A DNA stretch of 64,000 nt, taken from Gossypium raimondii. Lineage: Eukaryota; Streptophyta; Magnoliopsida; Malvales; Malvaceae. The notes beneath the pieces were generated by a model, which did not search any database, was not told the DNA's origin, and saw only the letters and a list, made by a program, of their open reading frames with translations. Made by a program: the position numbers and the translations under genes. Below are positions 45,781-57,800 of this stretch, piece by piece. Every line of letters begins with the position of its first letter. Within the stretch, counting starts at the first letter, position 1. The stretch lies in assembly GCF_025698545.1 (NCBI RefSeq), contig NC_068565.1:1364001-1428000 (forward strand), given 5' to 3'.

Positions 45781-48700
45781 TTAAACCAAAGACCACGAGT
45801 TCGTATCGATCCAGTTAAAAGCTATGGGGCTGAGAAAAGCATCGGGGATGCCGAAGGAACTGATTAAAGCAAGTGCATGAGGTCGAAGTTCATTGCACAG
45901 TTTTGTTATTTCTCTCCTTACATTGGCCCCATTGTCCACTGATAGGTACCCGTATCGTAGAAACGAAACATCTTCGATACAAATCGAGGCATATAATGAT
46001 CTCAATGTACCTAGGACATCCTGCATTAAGAAAAAAATGAAAACTAGAAGCATGTTTTTAAGGTTTCAATTGATGAACATGTAAAGTTTACTGGATTTAA
46101 GTCAACTTTTCCGTTTATCTTGTTTTTCGGGCCATGTTCATCCTACTATATCCTGAAACTATACAGTTAGGGACAGCTTTAGAGAACTATACATGTTAGG
46201 TTTGAATTGTTTCGGATTTAAGGTTAAACGACACTGAGCTACTGGTTTAGTGGCAAAATGACTTTAGAAGGGTTTAAATCCAATGTAGATGGCCCAAACA
46301 TACACCTAGATAAAATAAGAAAATATAATATAATACAATACCATACAAGTAAGCACTTAAAAAACCAGACTTTTGCTATAAAAGCACCATGGAGGCTCCT
46401 ATATTAAGAGTGGGATTGTATTTTACCCTCTACTAAAAAAATGTGCAAATTAATACCTGTATATTAGATCAAAGAGCAAGTAGGTCATTTTGTTAAAATT
46501 TTCATCTAGTTCTATTGTTAAAAACCGATCCTTGTACATTAACACAAGGTACACATGGCACGCCACGTGTCACTTTCCGGTTATTCTGTCGACCATACCA
46601 TTTTTTAACAATACAAATGGATGAAACTTTAAACAAAAAGAACCAATTTGCTTTTTGATTTAACGTACAGGGACTAATTTGCTCATATTTTTAATAGAGG
46701 GGACAAAATACAATCTGACTTCTAATATAAGTGCCTCCATGATACTTTTACTAAACTTTGGCTGCATTATTAACCCATGATACACCAAAATATTTCGACG
46801 AGAAGAAACTCCAAAGCATACACCAAGATTGCTGCATTAGAACTCGTTTTTAAGCACCAAAAACAAATGCAGAGGAACTTGTAAATAGCTCCCGTCTGGT
46901 ACACAGGTGACACGGGTTAAAACCCTGTGAAAAGGAACTTCTAAATAGCTTTAAAAACTTCAAAGCAACCCATATATGATCTATCTTAAACCAATCCATA
47001 AAGTGAGCTAGAAAAGCATTAAAAGAAACCTTGAAAGATATCCAAACCTCCAAAACCACTAGGCTTTACTAAAACAAATCACTATAATGTTGCAAAAATC
47101 AAAGCTTCCTCAACAATTAGACATTCACTACATGATTTAAAAACCAAACCAAGTTCAGACACCAATGTCACCGTATTCTCTTTGGAACCATGCTACACAG
47201 CTTTGTGAAGATAAAAGTTAACATATGTATTAAGAGTCAGATTGTATTTTGCCCTCTCTACTAAAAAATAAGTAAATTAATCCTTGTACATTAGATCAAA
47301 TTTCAAATCAGTCTATTAAAATTTTCATCCATTTGTACCCTTAAAAATTGGCGCAAGTGATGGAATAACCAGAAAATAGCACATGGAGTGCCACATATAT
47401 CTCATACTAACGTATAGAAGCCAATTTTTAACAGTAAGAATGGATGGAATTTTTAATAAAAGGACCAGTTTGCTCTTTGATCTAATATACAGAAACTAAT
47501 TTGCTCATTTTTTGAGTAAAGGGGGCAAAATGCAATTTGACTCCTAGTACAAGGGCCTCCATGGTACTTTTACCGCTTTGTGAACTGGGATTCTTGCAAA
47601 TAATTTAAACAGATCATGATGGCAAGTCACCATGCCATTAAGGTACCGAACTAAAAGACCTGTTGCCATATTCCAACACAAATCACCAAAAGTGTTGAGG
47701 AATTCTTGATACCTTGGCAACTCCAATCTAAAAAAAACTGAATCATGCACCCTAGAACACCAAAAGAAATCCTGAACATAAAACAATCCAGACTCACAAG
47801 CATAGTCCGCAAAATCAGCAGCTCACTACATCATCATAAAAACTAAGAGAAGGCAGCAATATAAAATCCATAACCACTCACAATTAAACCCTGTTGCAAT
47901 CATACCCATAAAAGTAAACCACTAGAACAAGCGCATAAAACATACAAAAACTCTGACCAAGCCTTATGGAAGCACCAGAACCAAAAGCAAAATTTAAGAT
48001 AACAAACACCAACATTAAAGGCTTCAAAGATTCCCAATTCAAGATAAAAAAAAAAATCATAAGCAACAGAAGAACCAAATCAAGATAAAAAAACCTCAAC
48101 CCACCAAATTCCTTCCAGATCACCTTTGAAATTAGAAACCGAAGATGAAACTAAAAAACATCATTATGAAAAAGGAACCCCTGATATCCAATTAAAGTCA
48201 CCAAAATTCAATTTCGTAACAAGCTCTTCACCATAAAACAGAAGAACAAGGGACAAAACAGAAAAGCAATAGAGATTAAACCGTCAAACCTGCAAATTGA
48301 ATCCTACAAAGCTTGATAAATATGTTGCCTCTACACTCAAGCCACACCTCTTTTAACATCAGTTCACCAAATAACTATAAATTTATATTCAACCTCTCTG
48401 CTTCGGTTTGTGCCAAGGTAGGCAGTTAGGGGCAGCTTTAGAGAACTTTATAGAGTCAGGTTTGAGTTGTTTCGTGTTTGAGTTAAACGACAAGAAGCTA
48501 TTGGTCTAAAGGAAAACTTACGTCCGAAGGGTTCAAGTCCAAGGTTGGCATTGAAGTCCAAAAAGAGGGATTAAACCAGGTCTTGCATCAATTAACTTTT
48601 CAAGTCAATTCAGGCTGGGGAGTCAAGTTGTTCATTCAGATCAGGTCCAACAACCTTTTCAATACTAAAGATAACAATCAGGTTCTAGCATGCTTGAGTT

Positions 48701-51700
48701 TAGTCGTTTCAAGCTCAAGCTATTGGCTTTTCAATTTTGTAAGGTCAGGTTCGGCTTTGAAATGGCTGGCCAAGTCATTCAGATTATAAATTATGCTGAA
48801 TACCAAGTCTACGTTACTGTCATATGCTTGTATGAGAAACATTTAATAACATTCACCTTCAATGAACCAGCAGGTAGAGTTGATTCTGCTTCAACAAACG
48901 TTTGAAATATTGCTCGTTCCGAGAAAGCCCTGCCCAAATCTTTTGCTAGCTCATAACACTAGTGTACAAAAGTGATGTGACAATTAGATTAAAAGGTCAA
49001 GAAAATGATAGCAATTTAGATAAAAGAAGTGCTTCCTCACCGAATTAAAGGCCTGCTCTGTATTTTCTCCCTTGGCTTTACATTTCAAGACATTCGCAAC
49101 AAAACGATTCAAAAGATCTCTCTCCCTTAAGCACAAGGCATCCATCTGACATAGCAGTGTTTAGAGGCATTGAGGATTTTAATATGGTACATTAAGAAAC
49201 AGAACAACTGATGATACTCTTATATTACCTGGAATTGACTGCATCGGACGGTAGTGCTAGTAAGCTGTGATGGAATGACAGGGCAGGGTTTATTCATGTG
49301 TTCTAAGCCCAGCCCTTTGAAAACCTTGTTTCTTTTCTGAGCTGCCATGTATTCAGCAAAAAGAGCCTTGCTGACCTGTTTTAAACATAGTTGTAATAAA
49401 TAGAGTGTATTACTGTTCTAATACTTCTAGATATACCACCAAAGTAAGCAATAAACCAGTAAGCTTGATCCTAGTGGATAGTTGTAATAAATATAGTGAA
49501 TTGTTGTGGAAGATGATTAAGATTGACCTACATAAATTATAGGTCAACCATCTTGATTTTTGTTTAACTAAATTCAATGAAAACCTGAAAACACACACAC
49601 ATGACTCATTTCTCAGTTTTGCATCTGGATGCTTTGCTTTCAATTTTGAGGACATGTTCTAGGGCAATTAATTTTAATTGTAAGCTGTAACTAGTCGACC
49701 GTGTCAAAAAGAAAAGTCAGGAAACAGTAAATAAATTTACCAGCTGCATCAGAAGAAAATTATCACCCTCAAAAGTGGATTGCACATCATATTCACCTTT
49801 CAGATGACCAACACGATTCTCGGTCCTTAACCCTTGTCCGCCGCAAGCTTCGCGACATTCCTGAACCGTTCAACGATTGAATCTCTGTAATGACACTTAC
49901 AGTTAAAATATTCAACTTAATTCAGGATTCTTTGTTGCTCACCTGAAGTATTTGCATGTTATTCCAAGTAAAAGTAGCTTTGAATGAACTTGAAACTATA
50001 TGAATGGCCTTGTTTGACTGAGGTGTCCTCTTTGCATACAGCACTTTCAAGTAGTTTGCTGCAAAACTCATAGCATAACTGCAGCATAAAAAAGCAAATA
50101 AATGAAGGAGCAATGATCAGAACTAGCTGCCCCAACTAAATTATTACTCGTTCCAATACATGAGTTTATCAACTTTATAGCCACATAAACATGTCACTAG
50201 CCACAATTTTGAAAAAATTAGCAACTAAGTAAAGGCTAAGATCTTATAATTGAGTTAGTTGACATTCCAAACACAAGGATTTTCAATCCAAGATATATTC
50301 TTGTGATGTTTATTTGTTTAATATGCCAAAAAGAAGTTATTCAAGCACAAACAAAGTCAGCACCTATAGCATCATAAGATAACCACATAGATATACTTAC
50401 GTCTTTGCAACAAGAGGGAAGAGTCGGCGTTGATGACTTGGGTAATCGAGCAATAAGACCTCAGGCTCGTTTGGTTTGAGAGAAAAAGCCCGCCTTGTTA
50501 GTGCATACCTAATGGTAATTGCTAAAGCAACCTAAAAGGGAGAGCAATGACATGATATCAATGAACTTCCCGCTTGGTATTAGTGGCATGCCACCCCACA
50601 TCCCAACATACAAAAATATGCAATGCTCGTTTGCCAATAAAAAGTAATAAGAAGCTTAAAACTGATAAAAAATACTGAAGATACCTTTGATTGGTAAACC
50701 GCACCAATAGCAATATTAACACGACCTACTGTCATAGGGGCCATGAATGCAGCAAATCTCTGAATTAAAGCAACAGACAGTAACAGCCACCAAAATATTA
50801 TTACCAGCAAAACAAGCACCCTGTTGTTGTACAGCACACAACTTTAGAAGCAGATATCAATCATCTCAAATAGGAATATACCTGATCTGGGTTTTTTATC
50901 GAACTTAGATATTTTCCATCAGGGGAAACATCAGCAACCGAATTTAACAAGTTCTCTCTGGGCACTCGAACATTGTCAAACCTGAAATCATGAATGTAAA
51001 CCTTTTGGACTAAAACTAAAAATATTGAAGTCGGGGTGAAAAGTACATTTTGAATTACCAGATTCGACCATTATCAACACCATTTAAACCAACTTTGTGA
51101 CCACAGTCAGCAATACGAATGTTTGGACATATGTTACCATCAACATCCCTGATTTGGACTATAAATGCATGAACCCCTTGATTGATTCCATTAATATGTA
51201 GCTGTGAAAACACAACTGTATGCGTCGCATGCTAAAAGAGGCAAAGCAACAGCAAAGAAGCAGAAGTATAGCATTTCAGCATATATGCAAAACTGGTTCA
51301 TAAAAATACAAAACAATCCAGGGAAAAATGGCCCTGATCCTAAGACAAGCGTACCTTGGCTGCCCCACCAATCCAAAACTTCTGAGCTGATTCACAAGGC
51401 GTATTAATGACAAACTCCCCTGTATTCGAATCATATGTTGTTACTGTTTCAAGACTGCGAATCTGAAAACAGTAATGCCAGAATAAATCAGGAAAAAGAA
51501 AGTAGATGACTAAATAGAAAATCATAGAAAAAGACTCTGATCCAGTTAGCAAAGCACATACATTACTTCCATGCCCCAACTCTGTCATTGCAAAGCAACC
51601 CTTGATCGAATAATTCTCGGTGTCCCTCAGCCACTTGTCATGATGGTGTTTTGTACCGCAAAATTGGATGGCACCTCCCCTGCATATTTATAAGGCAATC

Positions 51701-52595
51701 AAATGAAGCCATTAACTCTACTTAATTACATTTGTTTACATGTAGTTCTTAGGATGATAACAGACTGGATATGTCGAAATACACATAAACTACTTTAAAA
51801 CCCGAATTTAAATCTAAATTAAATGACATTACTTGTAATAGTGAAGCAATTTTGAATAATAGATTCTAATATTCGAATCCCCTTATCTAAAATGAATCCA
51901 AACATTGAATATACAAGAGTTAATATATATACTTCCCCTCGGAATATGCTGCGAAAAATAATTAAAATATCCGAATTAGCATCCGCCCTATCATCACTAT
52001 GCCTACCTCAATTTCCATCGAAACCCATACAAGAATCATCAAAATATATTAGATTCTACAGTTTGAAGAAAGTAAATCGAACAATAACATAAAATTGAGG
52101 TACTTTTAAATTAATTTTTTTAAAAACGCACCACATGGGGAAGTGAACTCCAAGCTTAGTGAAGAGGGAATGATCATAAATACTGAAAACCTCAAAACCA
52201 GCGAATTTCCTCATCTCAATCTCTTCCCCTTTCTCCGTTAACCATCCTTTAAAAACTCCTCTCTCTTGCAAATACTTGATTCGTTTCAACGTCATCTCCC
52301 GCTGTTGCTCCATCGACTGGTTATAGTCCGGCGAAACGAACACCTTCCCTCCCCTTACCTTCGGGTTGAACAGCTCACTTTGCTTCATCAACCCGAACAA
52401 CCAATCCCGTTCCTCCAAGTTGTGGCCATCTATCAGCTTCCTCATTTCTTTAACGTCGAACGCACAGTTCTCGGAAAGTTCAGGCGGTGAGTAGCTTAAA
52501 CAAGCATTCGAAGAAAGGGTTTGGGACGGCAATGGTGAGGAGGATTGGAGGAGATGATTGGTAAGAACTTGGGTTCGTTGGAAAGCTCGTTCCAT
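45781..52595 (-). CDS. ACX3: Acyl-CoA oxidase ACX3, tandem copy B
   Basis: A tandem duplicate of copy A with the same 13 exons and phases: 52595-52132, 51679-51562, 51462-51355, 51231-51059, 50981-50882, 50759-50685, 50531-50401, 50078-49943, 49860-49741, 49375-49229, 49145-49041, 48958-48857 and 46020-45781. It encodes 672 residues; every exon matches copy A in length except exon 1, which is 6 nt longer. The PTS2-like [21 protein letters not shown] and FEGDN are retained. Several positions conserved in copy A and in Arabidopsis ACX3 differ: FFLW is FPMW, FFGT is FCGT, VRG is IRS, AANHATH is AAKHATH, and MQQ before intron 9 is MQL. Intron 12 is 2836 bp against 616 bp in copy A because of an insertion. 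The frame is fully open, so it is not a simple pseudogene, but activity is uncertain. Confidence 0.93.
46378..46751. mobile_element. MITE family 'GTAAAAGTACCATGGAGG', copy in ACX3 copy B intron 12
   Basis: The left end ataaaagcaccatggaggctc and the right end gtgcctccatgatactttta(c) form a terminal inverted repeat. It includes 'gattgtattttaccctct' near the left and the matching inverted 'ggggacaaaatacaatctg' near the right. About 374 bp, non-coding. Confidence 0.75.
47211..47573. mobile_element. MITE family 'GTAAAAGTACCATGGAGG', second copy in the same intron
   Basis: Same family and orientation as 46378-46751. The right end gggcctccatggtactttta(c) is clear; the left end is diverged (ataaaagttaacatatgtat). 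Internal 'agtcagattgtattttgcc' and 'gggcaaaatgcaatttgact' are inverted copies. Confidence 0.7.
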
Positions 52596-52624
52596 TGTGG
52601 AATCTGGGTTTTGTTTTTCTCTTT

Positions 52625-52690
52625 TCTATTGGAATTTGCAGAGAAAATTGAAGAAGAAGAAAATTTGATTTGATTTGTACGATGTTTTCA
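52625..52690 (-). promoter_or_regulatory. Conserved 5' leader of the ACX3 copies
   Basis: The sequence 'tttgcagagaaaattgaaga' lies upstream of both ACX3 start codons (42416-42435 in copy A; 52635-52654 here) and, slightly altered, in the relic at 53755. On the coding strand it is a CT/GAA-rich leader expected of a 5' UTR. Confidence 0.5.
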
Positions 52691-52944
52691 AATTACGCGC
52701 CATATATACATATTTATAGAAATTTTTGTTTGGGTAATTTTCAGAAATAGTCACTTATGTATGGTTTAAATTACGCTTTGGTCATCAATTTTTAATTTGT
52801 TACAAAATGGTCATTAACATTATCGCTTTGTAACATTTTAGTCAGTGAACCGTTAACCGTCCTTAATGATATAGCAACAAGATGATGTGGCACGTTACAT
52901 CTTTATTTCATACAAAAATTTTAGGTCAAATTATAAAAAATATT

Positions 52945-53660
52945 CATAAATAAATGAAAACTCTTTTTTTAACATAAAAATTATTTAATAAAATAATAAT
53001 CTTATAAATATAACAATTTAAGGGGAAAAACCTTGAAGAAGATTTAAGCATATTCAGCTTTTCTTTCTTTTTTTTCAACATTAACGATCAACGTGTTCAA
53101 GTTGGGTCAATACTATAACCTAAGGGCGGGCACAATTGGAGATATACAAGTGATGATGAAGTCTTGAAGACCCGGTAGGTGGAAGGTCATTCTTAGTTGA
53201 ATGGCACGACGACGGAGGATGTGGAAATTGAAGGATTCGGAGTAAGGATTATTGATGCCAGTGGTTATAGTCAAAGGTGGTGGCCAACACTCATAAATTC
53301 GAGGAGGACTAATGAACAAGGCCAAACATATAATAAATAAATTCTTGTTTATAAAACAAAACTTGGTTTACCTTTTGTTTTTGAGGTTTAAAAAAAATAT
53401 TTTTTATTTATAAAATAATATTTAAAAAATAAATGTAATGTTAGAAAAAAAGAAAAATAGTATTTGTTTATAATTTATTTTATACTTTTGTATGTTTTTT
53501 TTTGTAAAAAATCTTTTATTTATTTTTAAAAGAATTAAGATTAAAATGATATAATTTATAAAATCGATGATTAATTTATTGATTTTTTTTTAAATTAGAA
53601 CTAAATTAATAGAATTTATAAATATATTATTGATGGGAGGACAATTAAGGTACAAGGACT
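52945..53660. other. Spacer between ACX3 copy B promoter and the third-copy relic
   Basis: AT-rich, with a more GC-balanced segment about 53090-53330. The minus-strand frame there (53113-53325) shows no family features. No element ends were recognised. Confidence 0.45.
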
Positions 53661-53664
53661 TTGG

Positions 53665-54015
53665 GACAACAAATATGGTAATTGGATTCTTTGGAAAGCT
53701 CGATCGACTGAAATTTAGGTTTTGTTTTTTTCTCTTTGTTTCTTTTATTGGAATTTGCAGAGATAATAAATAGAAGAAGAAGAAGAAGAAGAAGATTTCG
53801 ATTTGATTTCAACAAAAGAAATTTGGGTAAATTTCAGAAATAGTCATTGGTTTAAATTATGTTTTGATTATCAAATTTTAATTTGTTATAAAATAATAAT
53901 TAACATTATCGATTTATAATATTTTAATTATTAAGTCATTAATTGTGAGTGATGACAAGGTGAGATAACACGTCAAATCATCATTCTTAAATAAAAATTT
54001 TAGGTCAAATTGCAC
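53665..54015 (-). pseudogene. Relic 5' end of a third ACX3 copy
   Basis: The segment aligns collinearly with 52545-52940: 'ttggaaagctcg' (codons just after the start in copy B), 'aggttttgtttttttctctt', 'attggaatttgcagagata', a GAA-run, 'gatttgatttc', 'tttcagaaatagtcatt', 'aacattatcg' and 'aaaattttaggtcaaatt'. The position of the start codon has changed (cat on the plus strand is replaced), and no further exons follow on the coding side, where an unrelated stretch (53330-53660) leads to copy B. So it is a truncated third unit consisting of the promoter, leader and first few codons. Confidence 0.7.
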
Positions 54016-54375
54016 ATCTTGTCCATGTACTTTGTTTTTTGAGCAATTTAATTTTCTTCTTCTTCTTCTTTTCTTTAGTTTCCTCTTTATTTTCTTTATA
54101 TTTGAGAAGTAAAAGAGATAAACTTAGTTTATTGATTAATAATCTTGTATTTTAAGCCATACATAAATTACAGGAAATTGAAAGTAAAAAGAATTAAATA
54201 TATAAAAACAATACAGGGACTTGGAACAGATTTAAACCTTTTTTTTAATGCCCATAGGCCATAACGAACGTTCTTTTCCATCGGTTTATAATAATCTTTA
54301 TACAAACGTTGTCGCTTATGATAAGAGTTGACTTTTGCAATTTTTATAAGAGTTGACTTTAAATGACATTTACAA

Positions 54376-54727
54376 AAGGTTAAATTTTACTATAAGTTCT
54401 TGTTCTCTTCATAAATTTATATTTTAGTCCCTATAGTTTTATTTATAGAAAATCAATATCTCTATTTTCATATTTCAAAATTCATATCCAATTGTTAACA
54501 CAGTTAAATTTTTTTGTTAAATTTGTTAATTTGACATTTTGTTATAAAAACTACTCACTCGGTATCTATGTAACTTAAAAACGACCTTGTAATGAATCAA
54601 TTTAACAAAATAATTATAATAACATTAACAATTGTACTTGGATCTGAATTTTGAAAATTGAAAAATAAAATAACTAAATTTCAAATTTGTGAAAACTGCA
54701 TGTACTTATCACATATTTTAACATTTA
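54376..54727. mobile_element. MITE family 'aaggttaaaatatg', copy near the LINE
   Basis: Aligns throughout with 19066-19434 and 24711-25067, with 'tagtccctatagttttattt', 'ccaattgttaacac' and 'gttaaatttgttaatttgacattttg'. It ends 'cttatcacatattttaacatt'. Non-coding. Confidence 0.6.
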
Positions 54728-54859
54728 CAAAATTACAATTAATATGATATAATTGGTGGCGACAACAATTAAGATACGAGGACTTTTTGGTTAAAAAAAA
54801 TATAGCAGCTTTTGGGTTTTGTATGAATCTCCATTATTCAACTTAAAATAATTAATTTC

Positions 54860-57800
54860 GAAGCTTGGATCTATAATTTTCCCAACAACATGGTTTCTCA
54901 CCTTCTAAAGATTAAGTATGATCATCGCCCTCTCTTTTTGGTTAAGAACTCGAGTATTTCTCTTCCCCGAGGGAGACCATTTAGATTTTTGGCTGGTTGG
55001 GTTGAACATCCGGATTTTGATGGTTTTTTTGAATAATAATTGGGATTTCTCTAGTAATATGTCTGATTCTCTTGGTAAGCTCACTCATAGACTTAACGAG
55101 TGGAATAAACATGTTTATGGTAATATTAGCACTTGTAAGAGAGAACTTATCAAATGAATTGCCAACATCCAGAGGAAAATGGATTACTTTGGCTCATACA
55201 GGTTAAATCAGATAGATTTGTCGCTTCGCCAAGAACTTGAGAGTGTGCTTCATCACGAAGAACTTCTTTGGAAGCAAAAAGTGAAGTGTGACTGGTTGAA
55301 GTTGGGTGACCGAAACACCAAGTTTTTCCATACCCGTACTTTGCAAATGAGGAAAAGTAATCATATTATTGCCATTCGTAATTTTGATGGTAATTGGATC
55401 TACGACCCTGAGGCCATTGAAGGTGAGGCGAACGCATTATTCTAAAGATTGTATAGAGAGATTCTTCAGCCCCTGGGTATTTTACCTCCTAGTGATTTTT
55501 CTCAACTCGATTCGGTTGATATTAGTTTTTTGGGGAAATCGGTGTCGAATGTGGAGATTAATGAGGCTCTTTTTGATATGACACATTTTAAAGCTCTGGG
55601 TAGTGATGGTTTTCATGCCCTCTTCTTCCAAAAGTAGTGGGACACTATTGGGGAAGCTGTTTGTGATTGGGTCAGGAAGGTTTTCAGTGGTAATTCTATT
55701 GAACCTGACCTGAATAACACCTTGATCGTTCTTATTCCTTAGGTTCAGAATCTTGAAGTTTTTGGTCAATTCCGTCCAATAAGCCTTTGCTCCGTCCTCT
55801 ACAAGTTGATGATGAAGGTAATTGCTAACCGTTTTAAGCCTATCTTCCCTAAAATTATTGTATAGGAACAGGCTAGCTTTATTGCAGGAAGGAATATCAA
55901 CAAGAACATTATCTTAGCACAAGAGGTAATTCATACCATGAGAAGCTAGAAAAAAATAAAAACGGATGGCGATTAAAATTAACTTAAAGAAAGCCTATGA
56001 TAAAGTTAGATGGGACTTCATTGATGCTTCTCTTCGAGTTGCAGGTATCCTTGATTATCTCAGAAATGTTATAATGTCCTCTATCTCTAATTCTACTATG
56101 CAGGTTATGTAGAATGGAGTTTTGTTATCTAAATTCAGACCTATAAGAGGTATCCGTTAAGGCTGTCCTCTTTCTCCCTACCTTTTTGTGTTGTGTATGG
56201 AGTGGCTTGGTCATTCGATTCAGTCTGCTATTTCAGAAAGAAAGTGAAGTCCTATTCGTCATTCTAGACATGGGCCAGCTATCTCGTATTTGTTTTTTGC
56301 TGATGATTTGGTTATCTTTAGTAAAGTAGATTCGAAGCATGGTAGAGTTTTAAAAAATATTCTGGATAGATTTTGTGAGTTATCTGGACATAGAATTAAT
56401 GCTAGGACGACCAATATTTTCTTTTCTAAAGGCGTGGATGAATTTATAGTAGATACGATCAGCACTATGTTTGGTTTTCAACGAGTTTATAATCTTGGTC
56501 ACTATCTTGGAATTCCTCTTTTTCACCAGAGGGTCACGAGAAGCACTCTTCAGTTCGTGGTGGAAAAAGTGCGTGGAAAGTTGCAAAGCTGGGAAGCCAA
56601 AAATCTCTCTATCACTGGTTGTATCAATTTAGCCCAGTTAGTCCTTTTATCTATTCCTAGTTACTTCATGCAGTCTATGATGATTCCTAGAAAAATTAGA
56701 GATGAGATTGAAAGTTTGGTCAAACAGTTTATTTAGGGGTCTTTCGAGAGGAAAAAGAATATGTCTCTGGTGGATTAGGAATCCATTTATCAACCAAAAG
56801 TGTGTATCAGACTTGGACTGAGGAAACTTCAGGATCAGAATATATGATTTTTACTAAAGTTGGGGTTTAATATGGTGTCTGATAAGAAAGCCTTTTAGGT
56901 TCGTGTGCTTAGATCGAAGTACCGAATAAAGGATGAGTTACCGATTTGCATTGCTAGGGATAGGAGCTCATTTATCTGGAAATCTCTCTCCAAAATTTGG
57001 GAGTTACTTCGTGAAAATTTACTTTGGTCTGTAAGAGATGGTCATAAAATTTGGTGCTGGAAGGACAATTGGATTCCCACTATTGGGCCTCTGGTTAGAC
57101 ACATTCCTTCTAATGTTAATATTGACTCTAACTGCTTTCTGCATGAAATGACTAACTACTTTCTGCATGAAATGACTATTGAGGAAGGACTGTGAAACTT
57201 TGATCATTTCCGGGTTTGGTTATCGGAAGATGTGATCCAAGCTATTAAGGGTATCCCTCCTCCCCACCCTTCTGAAAGTCCCGATAGACTATCTTGGAGT
57301 CGCACTTCGTCTGGTGCTTTTTTCTGTTAAAACTGCTTATAAGGCTCTTAAGGAAGGAGATTGGAATCCGAAAGATAAGAAATAGAAAAATGTTTGAAAG
57401 TTTCCTGGCCCTCAATAGGTTCGTGTCTTTATTTGGACTCCTTTACAGGGGAAAACTCTTAATAATGTGGAAAGAGTTAGGATGGGTCTTTCGGATGATT
57501 TCTTTTGTCCCATTTGTGGGTTTCACTCAAAAGATATCTTACATATTCTACGAGATTGTCCTATTGCTAAGAATGTTTGGGCTCAGGTTAACCCATGTAA
57601 ATACCTTTCAAATTTTCTCTCTATTAATTCTCAAGATTGGTTTCTTCTTAATATGCAGGATAATAGGTTGATTCACGATGGGGGAGCTAGTTGGGCCTTT
57701 TTTTTTTTGGACTGCTTATTTGGGGCGTATGGAAAAATCAAAATTTCTACATTTTTCACGAAAAACCTTGGAGCTCAAAAGAGATAGTTAAAGGATCCTA

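Larger units (their letters stand above)
46289..48412. mobile_element. 2.1-kb insertion in intron 12 of ACX3 copy B
   Basis: Copy A lacks this block: its intron goes directly from one 125-bp imperfect repeat to the next (38288-38412 and 38413-38530), whereas in copy B the same two repeats (46162-46288 and 48413-48545) are separated by 2124 bp. The block is bordered by CCAATGTAG (46280-46288) and CCAAGGTAG (48413-48421), possibly a 9-bp target duplication with one mismatch. No terminal inverted repeats were found. It contains two MITEs and a strand-asymmetric, T-poor part. Confidence 0.6.

Noticed and set aside
47544-48123. Minus-strand frames in the ACX3 copy B intron as genes
   Set aside because: They come from the T/G-rich strand of a skewed sequence; translations are rich in Phe/Leu/Val with no domain.
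45781-52595. ACX3 copy B as a pseudogene
   Set aside because: All 13 exons, splice sites and the frame are intact; altered residues alone do not show loss of function.
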